Below are positions 35,767 to 45,125 of a stretch of 64,000 bases of DNA, piece after piece. Made by a program: the position numbers and the translations under genes. Source of the stretch: Flavobacterium rivuli WB 3.3-2 = DSM 21788 (GTDB taxonomy: Bacteria > Bacteroidota > Bacteroidia > Flavobacteriales > Flavobacteriaceae); the NCBI RefSeq assembly GCF_000378485.1, contig NZ_KB899979.1, positions 1 to 64,000 on the forward strand, written 5' to 3'. Numbering within the stretch: position 1 is the first letter of the stretch; each line of letters starts with the position of its first letter. The notes below the pieces were generated by a model, which made no database searches, was not told where the DNA came from, and was given only the letters and a program-made list of their open reading frames with translations.

Positions 35767-37929
35767 ATGCAAACCACTTCAAGACTGTTTTTTTACATTG
35801 CCTCATTTGTTAGTTTTAGTGCCCTGGCGCAACAACCGGTTAAAGACACTATATATACTAACCTAGATGAAGTAGTTGTAACAGGACAGCCGGAACCTCA
35901 ATCTATAAAAAAATCGGTTTTTAATGTAAAGGTAATTAGCCGTAAAGATATTGACAGGCAGGCGGCAAATAACCTGGCCGACCTAATGAATTTTTACCTC
36001 AACATTAACATAAACCAGGATCCGGGGCAGGGCCGTTCTACAGTATCTGTATTCGGGCTGGATGGGCAATATTTAAAGGTACTCGTAGATAACGTTCCGC
36101 TTGTTAGCGATACCGGCCTTGGCAACAACATAGACCTTACCCAGATAAACCTTGATGATGTAGAGCAGATAGAAATTATAGAGGGTTCTATGGGTGTTAC
36201 CCACGGTGCAAATGCGGTATCGGGTATTATAAACATAATTACTAAAAAATCTACGCAGCACGACTGGGAAATTAAAGCAACTCTACAGGAAGAAAGCGTA
36301 GGCAGCGAATATTCTGCATCAGATAAAGGCCGGCACATACAATCGGTAAAAGTATCGCACAAAATAACCGATAACTGGTTTATATCTGTAGGCGGTAACC
36401 GTAACGACTTTGCAGGCCTGCAAGGCGACAGGGGGGGTAAAAACTATCTTTATAACGAAACAGATATTAACAGGCAACGTGGTTACAGCTGGCTGCCTAA
36501 AGAGCAGTATGTGGGCAATGCACTATTAAGCTACAAAAAGAACAGAACAAGGGTATTTTATAAATTTGATTATTTTAACGAGAATATAGATTACTATAAC
36601 CCTCTTGTAACCATACAGGATAATTATCCTTTTTGGGATATTTTATTTGGCAACGACAGGCGCTACAAAACAGAAAGGCTGTACCATCATTTAAACTCGT
36701 CGGGGTATTTGTTTAAAGAAATGGCCTACAACATTTCTGCCTCATACCAAAAACAAACGCGCGATTTTGAAGATTTTAAATACTTTATAGAGGAGCGCAA
36801 CGAGGCAGATAACCAAAGGCTAACCTACCAGTCTACAGAGGTATTGTACTCTACGGGTAGTATAAGCAACATTCTTAATAATAAAAAATACAACCTGCAG
36901 GTAGGTTATGAGCTTGTAAACGAAAAAGGATTTGCATCTTCCAGGACAGGATTATTCAGGGACGAAAATGGTGGCTTTGCAGATAAAAGAGCTACTCTTA
37001 ATAATTATGATGTGTATACTGCTGCCGAACTGGCTTTTACAGAACGTTTCTCTGGCCGTGCCGGTGTACGTTACTCAGCACAATCAAAATTCGACGACCA
37101 GTATGCAGCATCTGTAGGCCTTCGCTACTTGTTTGATAAAGGTATAGAAGTGCGCTCGTCTTTGGGCAAATCATACCGTACACCAAACTTTGAAGAGCTT
37201 TACACATACCTTGTAGATTCTAACCACGATGTAAGGGGTAATCCTGACCTTGTTCCGGAAAACAGTACATCTGTAGACCTTAATATCAAAAAAATAACCA
37301 ACTTTTCATCGGGCTTAAAAATGTCTAACAACTTTATGGTTACTTACCTTGACGTTATAGACAGGATAGGCCAGGTACAAATAAATTTTGTACCCCTGCA
37401 ATACAAGTATATAAACATAGATAACTTTAAGGTATGGAACTTTAGTACGAGCCACGAGTTTAACTATAATAATTTTATGCTTAAAGCCGGTGGGGCAGTA
37501 ACAGGAACGTCTCAAAATGTAAGCAATGGGGCCGTAAGGAGTGATGACTCATACCTGTGGGCAGTGCAGCTAAATGCTAATTTAAACTATAGCGTTCCTA
37601 AATGGAATACAGAATTTTCTGTATTCTACAAACTAAACGGGCAGCAACAGCAAATAGTTTCTACTACAGATCCTAACGACAGTACAAGATCAATATTTGG
37701 TATAGCAAAAATCAGTTCATTTAGCTGGCTTAATGCATCTGTTCGCAAATCATTCTTTAAAAAGAGTTTTGATGTAACACTGGGTGCAAGAAATTTGCTT
37801 GATGTTACAAACGTGCGCAGCTCTATAGCACAAGGCGGTAACCTGGGCCATGGCGGTGGCAGTACCGATTTGCCCGCAGCATACGGCCGTTCTTATTTTG
37901 TTAAACTGGTTTACAACATAAACTTATAA
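35767..37929 (+). CDS. TonB-dependent outer-membrane receptor, probably heme
   Basis: A 720-residue receptor with a signal peptide (MQTTSRLFFYIASFVSFSALAQ), a plug domain (about 30-160, starting DEVVVTGQ) and a 22-strand-type barrel ending FVKLVYNINL. An earlier in-frame ATG at 35638 would add 43 residues and hide the signal peptide; the promoter at 35706-35736 also excludes it. The HmuY-like gene directly downstream suggests heme as substrate. No cobalamin riboswitch was seen in the leader. Confidence 0.9.
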   Translation: MQTTSRLFFYIASFVSFSALAQQPVKDTIYTNLDEVVVTGQPEPQSIKKSVFNVKVISRKDIDRQAANNLADLMNFYLNININQDPGQGRSTVSVFGLDGQYLKVLVDNVPLVSDTGLGNNIDLTQINLDDVEQIEIIEGSMGVTHGANAVSGIINIITKKSTQHDWEIKATLQEESVGSEYSASDKGRHIQSVKVSHKITDNWFISVGGNRNDFAGLQGDRGGKNYLYNETDINRQRGYSWLPKEQYVGNALLSYKKNRTRVFYKFDYFNENIDYYNPLVTIQDNYPFWDILFGNDRRYKTERLYHHLNSSGYLFKEMAYNISASYQKQTRDFEDFKYFIEERNEADNQRLTYQSTEVLYSTGSISNILNNKKYNLQVGYELVNEKGFASSRTGLFRDENGGFADKRATLNNYDVYTAAELAFTERFSGRAGVRYSAQSKFDDQYAASVGLRYLFDKGIEVRSSLGKSYRTPNFEELYTYLVDSNHDVRGNPDLVPENSTSVDLNIKKITNFSSGLKMSNNFMVTYLDVIDRIGQVQINFVPLQYKYINIDNFKVWNFSTSHEFNYNNFMLKAGGAVTGTSQNVSNGAVRSDDSYLWAVQLNANLNYSVPKWNTEFSVFYKLNGQQQQIVSTTDPNDSTRSIFGIAKISSFSWLNASVRKSFFKKSFDVTLGARNLLDVTNVRSSIAQGGNLGHGGGSTDLPAAYGRSYFVKLVYNINL

Positions 37930-37938
37930 ACTATTAGT

Positions 37939-39333
37939 ATGAAAAAGATAGTTACACTTTTTGCCTTTGTAGTGGCATTGCTCTTAACAGCCTGTAATGA
38001 AGATGATAACGGCACAAACCGCATGGGTGTATCGTTCGCAGTAGAATCTGTAAATATTACAGATGCCGTAACTCCCGTAAAGATCCTTTTTTATAAAGAC
38101 GCACCATCAGATGGTTTTGTAACAATTAGCTATACCACGCAAAATGTGGCTTATGGCGCTGATTTTACAACGAATACTGCTGCCGAAGGTGGCACGTTTA
38201 CATTACCCTTTACTGCCGGAGCCACAGCAATAGAATTTAACTTTAATAAAATTACCAATGCTGCCGAAGGCGAAGTAAAAAACGTAGTATTTAAAATAGC
38301 ACAGATATCGCTTAGCCAGGTAGAAATTACAGGCAACGAAACGGTAACATTAAACTTTAATGAAACAGCTTCTACCGGAGGCCCGGCATCGCCACTTGTG
38401 GGTGGGTCTAATCAGCCTAACCAGGTATATTTTGATTTAAGCTCCGGCCAGTACAAAACGTCGTTAAGATCAAACTGGGATTTAGGTTTTTATGGTGGCG
38501 ATAACTTTAGGGTAGTAATAAACGGTTCTATAGGCATGGCTGTAAAACAACTTACTACTACAGATATAGATGCCATACAAACATCTAACAATCTTGTGTC
38601 TATAGGGACATTTGACCCTGCCAATGCAGTATATATTGACAACCCTAACGGGTTTTTAAGCGGTACCGCCATTGCAGAAGTTAGCGCTAATGATGCCGAT
38701 AATAAGGTATATCTTGTAAACATGGGCTTTAGTGTACCTACCACACCGGCAGGAAACGGAGCTGTAAGCGTAGCCGGACCATTAAGAGGATGGAAAAAAA
38801 TACGCATACTTAGAGATAGTAATGGTTACAAACTGCAATATGCCGACCTGAATGCCACCACACATACAGAGGTTGCCATTGCAAAAGACCCTGTATATAA
38901 TTTTACTTATTACAGCCTGCAAAATAATGCACCTGTAACAATAGAACCCGAGAAAGCAACCTGGGATCTTAACTTTACCACCTTTACTAATATTATAGAA
39001 GGTGCAGGATCTTATTTTTATTCAGATTTTGTAATTACCAATGCCAAAGGCGGCACAAGGGCTTATGAAGTACTTACAAGTGCAATACCTTATGATAATT
39101 TTACTGCTGCAAATCTTGTAACAGATGATGCCAGGCTTAAAACAGATACAGAGCAGGACCAAAGAATAATAGGTGCTAACTGGCGAAATGTTATTCCGGT
39201 GCAGCTGTATTCTGACAGATATTATATAATTAAAGATCCGGCGGGCAACATCTATAAACTAAGGTTTACAGCATTGCTAAGCCAGCAGGGCGAAAGAGGT
39301 AACCCGTCCTTTCAGTATGCCCTTGTACAATAA
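37939..39333 (+). CDS. HmuY-family heme-binding lipoprotein
   Basis: A 464-residue lipoprotein (lipobox LTAC, Cys19). Residues 30-130 look like a Calx-beta-like domain (VTISYTTQNVAYGADFTT). The rest matches HmuY: VYFDLSSGQYKTSLRSNWDLGFYGGDNFRVVINGSIGMAVKQ and a closing KLRFTALLSQQGERGNPSFQY. HmuY captures heme at the surface and passes it to a TonB receptor; here the receptor gene ends 9 bases earlier. The extra N-terminal domain makes it about twice the size of Porphyromonas HmuY. Confidence 0.88.
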   Translation: MKKIVTLFAFVVALLLTACNEDDNGTNRMGVSFAVESVNITDAVTPVKILFYKDAPSDGFVTISYTTQNVAYGADFTTNTAAEGGTFTLPFTAGATAIEFNFNKITNAAEGEVKNVVFKIAQISLSQVEITGNETVTLNFNETASTGGPASPLVGGSNQPNQVYFDLSSGQYKTSLRSNWDLGFYGGDNFRVVINGSIGMAVKQLTTTDIDAIQTSNNLVSIGTFDPANAVYIDNPNGFLSGTAIAEVSANDADNKVYLVNMGFSVPTTPAGNGAVSVAGPLRGWKKIRILRDSNGYKLQYADLNATTHTEVAIAKDPVYNFTYYSLQNNAPVTIEPEKATWDLNFTTFTNIIEGAGSYFYSDFVITNAKGGTRAYEVLTSAIPYDNFTAANLVTDDARLKTDTEQDQRIIGANWRNVIPVQLYSDRYYIIKDPAGNIYKLRFTALLSQQGERGNPSFQYALVQ

Positions 39334-39364
39334 GTTTTTGTAAGTTAGTTTTTGTTTTATTCCC

Positions 39365-39401
39365 CCCGGCAGTTTGTGTGTTTAATACTGCCGGGTTTTT
39401 T
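39365..39401 (+). terminator. Terminator of the heme uptake operon
   Basis: CCCGGCAGT (39365-39373) pairs perfectly with ACTGCCGGG (39387-39395), followed by six T residues. Confidence 0.85.
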
Positions 39402-39680
39402 GTGCTTTATAGTTATCGCGTACAAATGCATGTAAGTGATTTAAACCACTAAGTACACAAAGTTTTTTCACTAAGGTCACAAGGCTATATGAATAAAACA
39501 GGTACATATTCCGCCATAGGCGGGAGTACACAAAGCTAATACGTAAAGCCTTGTGTACTCAATCCTGATTGACAGGATTGTCATTTTTTGTGCAAAGTAT
39601 CAGGCCTGACTTTGTGTTCTTAGTGAAACCATCGCGCCCTTTGTGGTAAAACCACAATTCGTGTTTCTGTTTATTGCAAC
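39402..39680. repeat. Repeat-rich intergenic DNA without genes
   Basis: Contains related tracts in opposite orientation: ACCACTAAGTACACAAAG (about 39440-39460) and, later, TTTGTGTTCTTAGTGAAACC (about 39611-39630) and CCCTTTGTGGTAAAACC, plus a short TCAATCCTGATTGA palindrome (about 39559-39572). No coding sequence is seen. Confidence 0.6.
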
Positions 39681-40376
39681 TTAAACCGCAAAGAAATCTT
39701 CCAGCTCTTGTAATGTTTCGGCAGATGTTTTTATGTCTTTTACCACCTCGCCCTTATGCATAGCTACAATACGGGTACTAACCTCTGTAGTATGTGCCAG
39801 GTCATGGCTCGACACCAAAATAGTTACATTTTTATCGTCAGAAAGGTCTTTAATAATCTTTTTAAGCCTGAACTGTGTAGTAGGATCCAGGTTTGCAAAA
39901 GGCTCATCGAGTATAATAACTTCGGGGTTACCAATGAGGGTGGCGATAATGCCCACCTTTTTTTGGTTTCCTTTAGAGAGGTCGCGCAGGTATTTCTTCT
40001 TTTTAAGTATTTCGCCATTAAAAAAATCTTCATGCTTTTTGAGCAATTCGTCTACGGCTTGCTTGTCCTGCCCGCGCAATTCGCCTATAAAATAAAAATA
40101 CTCTTCAGGCGTAAGGTAGCCAATAAGAAATGTTTCGTCAATAAATGCAGCAGTAAACGGTTTCCAGCCTTCGCTCTTGTTTACCTGTATCCCGTTAGAT
40201 GTTATAGAGCCGGTAGAAGGCTCTATTAAATCCAGCAGCAGGCTAAAAAAAGTAGTTTTACCCGCGCCATTGTTACCCACAAGCCCAAAGCTTTCGCCCT
40301 TTTGTATCTCAAGGTTGCCTATGTTAAGTACTGTGATTCCTTTATATGTTTTTGTAAGGTTATTTACCTGTATCAT
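39681..40376 (-). CDS. ABC transporter ATP-binding protein
   Basis: A 231-residue ATPase with Walker A GNNGAGKTT, signature LSKGNQKK and Walker B VIILDEPFANLDP, followed by the H-loop VSSHD. The QKK form of the signature is usual in exporters of the CcmA/NatA branch. It is 24 bases downstream of the DUF5687 membrane gene, which should encode its permease. Confidence 0.93.
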   Translation of the reverse strand: MIQVNNLTKTYKGITVLNIGNLEIQKGESFGLVGNNGAGKTTFFSLLLDLIEPSTGSITSNGIQVNKSEGWKPFTAAFIDETFLIGYLTPEEYFYFIGELRGQDKQAVDELLKKHEDFFNGEILKKKKYLRDLSKGNQKKVGIIATLIGNPEVIILDEPFANLDPTTQFRLKKIIKDLSDDKNVTILVSSHDLAHTTEVSTRIVAMHKGEVVKDIKTSAETLQELEDFFAV

Positions 40377-40400
40377 GATATATAGTAGTAATAGTTGTGG

Positions 40401-41873
40401 TTAGTTTTTTTGTTTGTAGGCATCTATAGTAGAGTACTTTTCTGATAGGTACACCTTTTCGATAGCTTTAAATACGATGTTCCTGAAAGCAAACCCCAAA
40501 ATGCCTAATGCGGCTACCAGCGCAATGCCGGCTCCTTTGCCCAACAGTTTATCGCCATACATAAAAACAAGAAAAGGCAGTATAAGCTTAGGCAGTACCA
40601 GCAAAATAGCCTTTATATTAAATGCTTTTTTACCGCCAAAAGCCTGTTGTGTAGTTGTAAGGTCTATAGGGGTTTTTATAAATGCACCACTAAGCAATGC
40701 CAAATGAGAATTTACACCCATGTTATATATGGCAGCTGCCAGTACCATAAGGTAAGCTTCGACACCAAAAAATAAGCAAACGGTAGCCAGTAATGTTGTA
40801 ACCGCTGTGGCAATAACAATGAGCCACCACTTAGCCGATATATACTCGCGGTATTTAATATTCTGGCTCATCATTAATGGGTAGTAGGCACTATCCCAGC
40901 TGGGCACTAACTGCCCAAAGGTAAACATGAAACCATTTGTTATAGAAAGTGCCCCGAGTATCTTCCAGTACGGGTTATTATATTGTTCTACTACTCCCGA
41001 TAATAAAAGTATACCATAGGCATAAAAAAACACACCCTGAAACACAGTGGTGCGTGGCCTCTTGTTGCGCCATATTAGCTTAATGTCGTTTTTAAGGAAC
41101 GTGCCCATAAGCCCAAAGCGGTTAAGCCAGGTAAGGTTTTGGGTAACGGCCTCAGTATGTTTGCCTTTAAGCCCGGTATCCAGGTACATGGCTTTTGTAA
41201 AATAGGTAAAGGTGTATTTCCATACTGCCGCTAACACTATTACAGGCAGCAGGAACATATAAGGCGTATTATAAAAACTATCGAACACCGGCCCGGTATA
41301 CTGTGTAACATCAAACAGGTTATAGTAGTGTAATGATCCTAAACCTGCAATTACCGCAATAAATATAATAAAGAGGTTGTCTTTGCCATCAAGCAGCAGG
41401 TTTATAAGGTTGTTTATATACACTATTGCCCATAACGATACCATCCATAAAATTACGTTCAGGGCAGGATAATCTCCCTTAAATATGAGCAATAAAGCAA
41501 AAGGTATAAACAAAAAAGCGGGCAGCAATGTAAAGATAGATACAAACGTTTTACCCATTATAAAGCTTATTATCGTACCCCTATTTATAGGCATGGGTAG
41601 CAGCGGCCGTATGTTTATAACGGGTATCGACTGAAAAATTATGCGAATGGTAACATCTGCCAGGAAGTAGTAAATCAGGAATCTATTTACCGTTTGTATA
41701 GGGTTCATTTTTTCGTCCCTAAAAATAAAAAACATGCCTACACCGCCCATTGCAAATAAAATGGCAAGGTTTATTTTACCAATGATCATAAATATCTTTA
41801 AGATCATGTTGCCGGTAAAAGATGCAGAGCGGGTAAAGGATTTCCACTCAAGGCGTAAAAATTTACTGAACAT
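40401..41873 (-). CDS. DUF5687-type ABC transporter permease
   Basis: A 490-residue polytopic protein with about 12 transmembrane helices and the DUF5687-type N-terminus (FLRLEWKSFTRSASF). A soluble loop around 250-275 (FLKNDIKLIWRNKRPRT) repeats the N-terminal pattern and is typical of this permease family, found only with an ATPase like the one downstream. Substrate unknown; a lipid, peptide or drug exporter is possible. Confidence 0.85.
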   Translation of the reverse strand: MFSKFLRLEWKSFTRSASFTGNMILKIFMIIGKINLAILFAMGGVGMFFIFRDEKMNPIQTVNRFLIYYFLADVTIRIIFQSIPVINIRPLLPMPINRGTIISFIMGKTFVSIFTLLPAFLFIPFALLLIFKGDYPALNVILWMVSLWAIVYINNLINLLLDGKDNLFIIFIAVIAGLGSLHYYNLFDVTQYTGPVFDSFYNTPYMFLLPVIVLAAVWKYTFTYFTKAMYLDTGLKGKHTEAVTQNLTWLNRFGLMGTFLKNDIKLIWRNKRPRTTVFQGVFFYAYGILLLSGVVEQYNNPYWKILGALSITNGFMFTFGQLVPSWDSAYYPLMMSQNIKYREYISAKWWLIVIATAVTTLLATVCLFFGVEAYLMVLAAAIYNMGVNSHLALLSGAFIKTPIDLTTTQQAFGGKKAFNIKAILLVLPKLILPFLVFMYGDKLLGKGAGIALVAALGILGFAFRNIVFKAIEKVYLSEKYSTIDAYKQKN

Positions 41874-42155
41874 AAAGGGTTGCGGTTTGGTTTATGGTAT
41901 TAGTAGCTGCATGCCGCCTAAAGTTACAGTATTTATTGAAAAATAAAGCAGTCTGAATAATTTATCACGCAAAGGCGCGAAGACGCAAAGCTGTATACTA
42001 AATTAGGTGTCATTACAACAACTGTTAAGACGCAAAGCTTTGCCGACTTACAGTCGCTTGGTGGGTAAGAGTGTAGTATCCGGCTTAGCGTCTTTGCATG
42101 AAGTTAAAATAGTCAAAAATCGACTAAATATAATAATAGATGGTACTACACTATG
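41874..42155. repeat. Repeat-rich spacer between the PadR operon and the ABC operon
   Basis: Holds GCAAAGGCGCGAAGACGCAAAGC (about 41969-41991), a second GACGCAAAGC at about 42029-42038, and TTAGCGTCTTTGC (about 42086-42098), in inverted orientation. No gene or strong terminator was seen. Confidence 0.6.
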
Positions 42156-42848
42156 TTACAGTTTTTCCCATTTATAACCAGGATATGCTGCTGAGAGATG
42201 TTCTGTTGCCTTTGCCGGAATAACATACAGCACTACATAGCTGTGCATAAGGCTGAGTACAAATACAAGTGCCATTAACAATATAAAGATTTCTTGCAGA
42301 TGATCGCGCAATGCAAACTGCATGAATTGTATGGTCATGCCTGCAACAGCCATAGCCGATCCGCCCCTGTATATCATTTCTTCCAGGAGCCAGCGTTTAC
42401 CTGTGGCGTCAGTTTTTACTTTGTATATCTTCTTAAGCTTTATTATCCTGTAAAAACTGAAACCTTCTAATATAAGAATTAGCGGTATATAAACAGGAAG
42501 AAAAAATTTGAATAATTTATAGGTTATTACAAACATGGCTATGGTAAGTAGTATGCGCGGCAGTTTAAAAAACTCTTTAAAGTAACGGGCCATAAGCTTC
42601 GTATATTTTTTGCCCAGCGCTTTTTGGCGTTCTTCTACCACATCGCTAAAGCCGTATATGCCAAATTTTTTAAACTCTGTTTTCAGGGCATCGTCAAATG
42701 TTAACTGCGGCTTTACTTCCCAAAGTGTTTCTATGGCATTGGCAAGATGGTCTACAAGCTCTGTCTGCAAGTCGTAATATTCTACAAAATGCTGTCGGGT
42801 AAAAGTATAAAGCTGTTCTATTTGTTCGGCGTTTAAAGTTTTATGCAT
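42156..42848 (-). CDS. PadR-linked membrane protein, paralog 4
   Basis: A 230-residue protein, the most divergent of four tandem paralogs. It keeps the N-terminal helical motif (YYDLQTELVDHLANAIE, about 24-40) and has about four transmembrane helices in the second half, but it has lost the shared C-terminal NKxYKLxY tail. A longer soluble insert lies between the N-terminal motif and the membrane region. Its start overlaps the stop of paralog 3 by 8 bases (ATGCATAA). Function unknown; see the PadR operon finding. Confidence 0.65.
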   Translation of the reverse strand: MHKTLNAEQIEQLYTFTRQHFVEYYDLQTELVDHLANAIETLWEVKPQLTFDDALKTEFKKFGIYGFSDVVEERQKALGKKYTKLMARYFKEFFKLPRILLTIAMFVITYKLFKFFLPVYIPLILILEGFSFYRIIKLKKIYKVKTDATGKRWLLEEMIYRGGSAMAVAGMTIQFMQFALRDHLQEIFILLMALVFVLSLMHSYVVLYVIPAKATEHLSAAYPGYKWEKL

Positions 42849-43458
42849 TGTAGCGTAATTTGTATTCTTTATTAAGTTGCTTTGCCGTTACTAACAGCAA
42901 TGCCGAAAAAGAAATTATTGCAGCAAAACACAGCATTACCAAGGCATCTGATGCCATTTCTTTTTGCCATTTAAGCATTCTTAAGGTTATGTAAAAAAGC
43001 GGAGCCGGTAAAATACCAAAACCGGAAATTGCAGAAAATTGGTCTTTATCTACAATAGCTTTCCATGCATTAGGCATAGAGGCCATACAGCTTAATACAA
43101 CATAGCTTAAAAACAATAATAGTGTTACATCGCCCCTGTCAAGAAAAGTGTGTAAAAGCATAGCGATTAAAAATACCGAAACAAACAGCAAGAAGAACCA
43201 CGGCTTACGACTACTTTTAAACAAGTAATTGAGGCTTTTTTTGAACGCTATAAACATAAACTTCCTGTTCGTTCTTTTCAGTTCTTTTTTATGAAACACG
43301 ATGTAAACTTTCAGCTTTTCATTAAAATCTCCCGATAGTTCCTCCAGGGCGGTGGCAATATGGTCGGTCATTTCATACCGTGTATCTATATAGGCTACCC
43401 CTATTTTTAAGGCTGCATCTATAAGTACAATTTGTTCGGCGTTTACAGTTTTATGCAT
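42841..43458 (-). CDS. PadR-linked membrane protein, paralog 3
   Basis: A 205-residue protein with a soluble helical N-terminus (YIDTRYEMTDHIATALE, about 23-39), about 5 or 6 transmembrane helices (86-195) and the C-terminal tail LNKEYKLRYNA. Its start overlaps the stop of paralog 2 by 8 bases (ATGCATAA). The N-terminal motif resembles the helical HAAS/DUF1700-type domains encoded next to PadR regulators in Firmicutes. That similarity is by eye only. Confidence 0.65.
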   Translation of the reverse strand: MHKTVNAEQIVLIDAALKIGVAYIDTRYEMTDHIATALEELSGDFNEKLKVYIVFHKKELKRTNRKFMFIAFKKSLNYLFKSSRKPWFFLLFVSVFLIAMLLHTFLDRGDVTLLLFLSYVVLSCMASMPNAWKAIVDKDQFSAISGFGILPAPLFYITLRMLKWQKEMASDALVMLCFAAIISFSALLLVTAKQLNKEYKLRYNA

Positions 43459-44059
43459 TGTAGCGTAATTTGTATTGTTTATTAAGTGCCCATAACGACT
43501 GCATTAGGAACAAAAAGAATGTTATGCTAAACGAATAGTAAAATAGTAAAACCATTGTATTATCTATAAGCCTGCCTGCCCTAAAAACTATCGACCCGCA
43601 ATATATAAAAGTTACCAGCCTGTTTATTACCGAGTAATTATTCCTGCTGATAATTTTATAGAACCAGAAATAAACATACAGCACAGATGATACTATAAGT
43701 AATGTAATTTCAAGGTCGGTGGCCCTATCTTCTACATCACTATAATTGCCAGATAGTATTGCTAAAGCAAACAGGGTTAATGCTACGGCCCATAACTGTG
43801 GCTTAAGCACGGTGCTTTTAAGTATGCCTAATGCCTTATTACGTGCCAGCTTTTTAAAAGCACGGTTAGAAGCAAGCAAGTCTTTTTTATTGTAGAGCAT
43901 GTACCGGCTAAAGTTATCCTTAAATGTGCCATCCATGTTTTCTATGGCAGTAGCCACATGGTCGGTCATTTCATGGCGAATATCGTCGTAGCGCACACCC
44001 GCCTCTTCAAGGTATTCATCTATAGTCCGCAGTTCTAAAGGGGTTAGTGGTTTAGCCAT
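43451..44059 (-). CDS. PadR-linked membrane protein, paralog 2
   Basis: A 202-residue protein with the clearest N-terminal motif of the four (YDDIRHEMTDHVATAIE, about 24-40), about four transmembrane helices, and the tail LNKQYKLRYNA. It overlaps paralog 1 by 8 bases (ATGGCTAA) and paralog 3 by 8 bases. The membrane halves of the four paralogs are far more divergent than their two ends, as if the ends bind a common partner. Confidence 0.65.
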   Translation of the reverse strand: MAKPLTPLELRTIDEYLEEAGVRYDDIRHEMTDHVATAIENMDGTFKDNFSRYMLYNKKDLLASNRAFKKLARNKALGILKSTVLKPQLWAVALTLFALAILSGNYSDVEDRATDLEITLLIVSSVLYVYFWFYKIISRNNYSVINRLVTFIYCGSIVFRAGRLIDNTMVLLFYYSFSITFFLFLMQSLWALNKQYKLRYNA

Positions 44060-44675
44060 GGTATTGTAATTTGTATTGCTTGTTAAATTGCTTAGCAGTT
44101 ATAAACATTGCCAGGCTAAACATAATTACTGCTGTAAAACAAAGTATTAAAGTTGTATCGTTAAAATATTCTTCATGAAAAAACAGTTGCATAGTAGGAT
44201 AAAACAGCAGCACATAAATAAAAGCAAAGCTAAAGCTGTAAGAGTATTGCTTCTTTCTGTTAAAAGTAGCGTCAAACAGGCTCGCACCAGATTTGCTTGT
44301 TACCAAACAGCAAATGCCAATGTATGCCATATATAATGTAAGGATAGTTTCGGCCTTGCCAAAAAAAGTATTTATAACATATCCTGTTGTAAAAACCACT
44401 ATTGTAAAAACTAAAAATAAAGGCTTTAGCAAAGTAATAAGCAACTGCTTGTAAGCTTTGCCCATAGCAATAATTATAAACCTTATGTTAAGCTTTTTAA
44501 GTTCTCTTTTATGTGCTAACATATAACCTTTTAAATGATGCTCAAAACGCTCATCTTTTTGTTCGAGTGCGGCAGCGATATGGTCGGTTAATTCAATACG
44601 GATATCAATATAGTTTATACCCGCTTTTATAAGCGCTTTATCTATAAGCTGTATTTGATGTTCTGTAAGTTTCAT
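44052..44675 (-). CDS. PadR-linked membrane protein, paralog 1
   Basis: A 207-residue protein with the N-terminal motif YIDIRIELTDHIAAALE (about 22-38), about five transmembrane helices and the tail FNKQYKLQYHG. It starts 3 bases after the padR-like stop codon, so translation is probably coupled. Function unknown; a membrane sensor or effector controlled by PadR is the simplest reading. Confidence 0.65.
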   Translation of the reverse strand: MKLTEHQIQLIDKALIKAGINYIDIRIELTDHIAAALEQKDERFEHHLKGYMLAHKRELKKLNIRFIIIAMGKAYKQLLITLLKPLFLVFTIVVFTTGYVINTFFGKAETILTLYMAYIGICCLVTSKSGASLFDATFNRKKQYSYSFSFAFIYVLLFYPTMQLFFHEEYFNDTTLILCFTAVIMFSLAMFITAKQFNKQYKLQYHG

Positions 44676-44678
44676 AGC

Positions 44679-45026
44679 TTAAAATTGTAAATCGGGGTTA
44701 GGCGATGGGCTCACTAAACTCTGCATGTTCTTTATAAATTCTTCCAGCTCGTTAAGGCGGTTCACGGTTTCTTTCTCGCCGCTTTCGGTAAGCTTGTAGT
44801 ACTTGCGCATACGGTTGTCTACCTTTTCCACTTCCACATCCAGCAGGCCATCAGCCTCCAGTTTGTGCAGGGCAGGGTAAAGGGCACCTTCGGTAATATT
44901 AAGCTCGCCTTTGGTTATAAGCTTTACCTTTTGGGTAATCTCGTAGCCATACATGCGGCCGTTCTCTTCCAGCAGTTTCATTATTATTGTATTAAGGCTG
45001 CCTTTGTAAAGTTGTGAGTTTTTCAT
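44679..45026 (-). CDS. PadR-family transcriptional regulator
   Basis: A 115-residue winged-helix protein. It begins with the typical MKNSQLYKGSLNTIIMKLLEE, then YGYEITQKV and ITEGALYPALHKLEADGLL, which is the recognition helix and wing. I chose ATG 45026 over 45041 because a TATATTTG -7 box (45051-45044) sits right before the longer start. PadR proteins are usually autorepressors relieved by a ligand or partner. It leads the operon of four membrane paralogs. Confidence 0.92.
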   Translation of the reverse strand: MKNSQLYKGSLNTIIMKLLEENGRMYGYEITQKVKLITKGELNITEGALYPALHKLEADGLLDVEVEKVDNRMRKYYKLTESGEKETVNRLNELEEFIKNMQSLVSPSPNPDLQF

Positions 45027-45043
45027 ATAAAAAATGTTCACTG

Positions 45044-45085
45044 CAAATATACATAATTTTCTTATGCATAATACTCTTAAGTATT
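45044..45085 (-). promoter_or_regulatory. padR promoter with palindromic operator candidates
   Basis: On the minus strand TATATTTG (45051-45044) is the -7 box. Upstream of it are a perfect palindrome TTATGCATAA (45062-45071) and AATACT-CTTA-AGTATT (45070-45085). They cover the expected -33 area and suit an autoregulatory PadR operator. Confidence 0.55.
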
Positions 45086-45125
45086 ATTTTAGTGTTAGAG
45101 ATTTTATTAACGCAAAAGGAATGCT

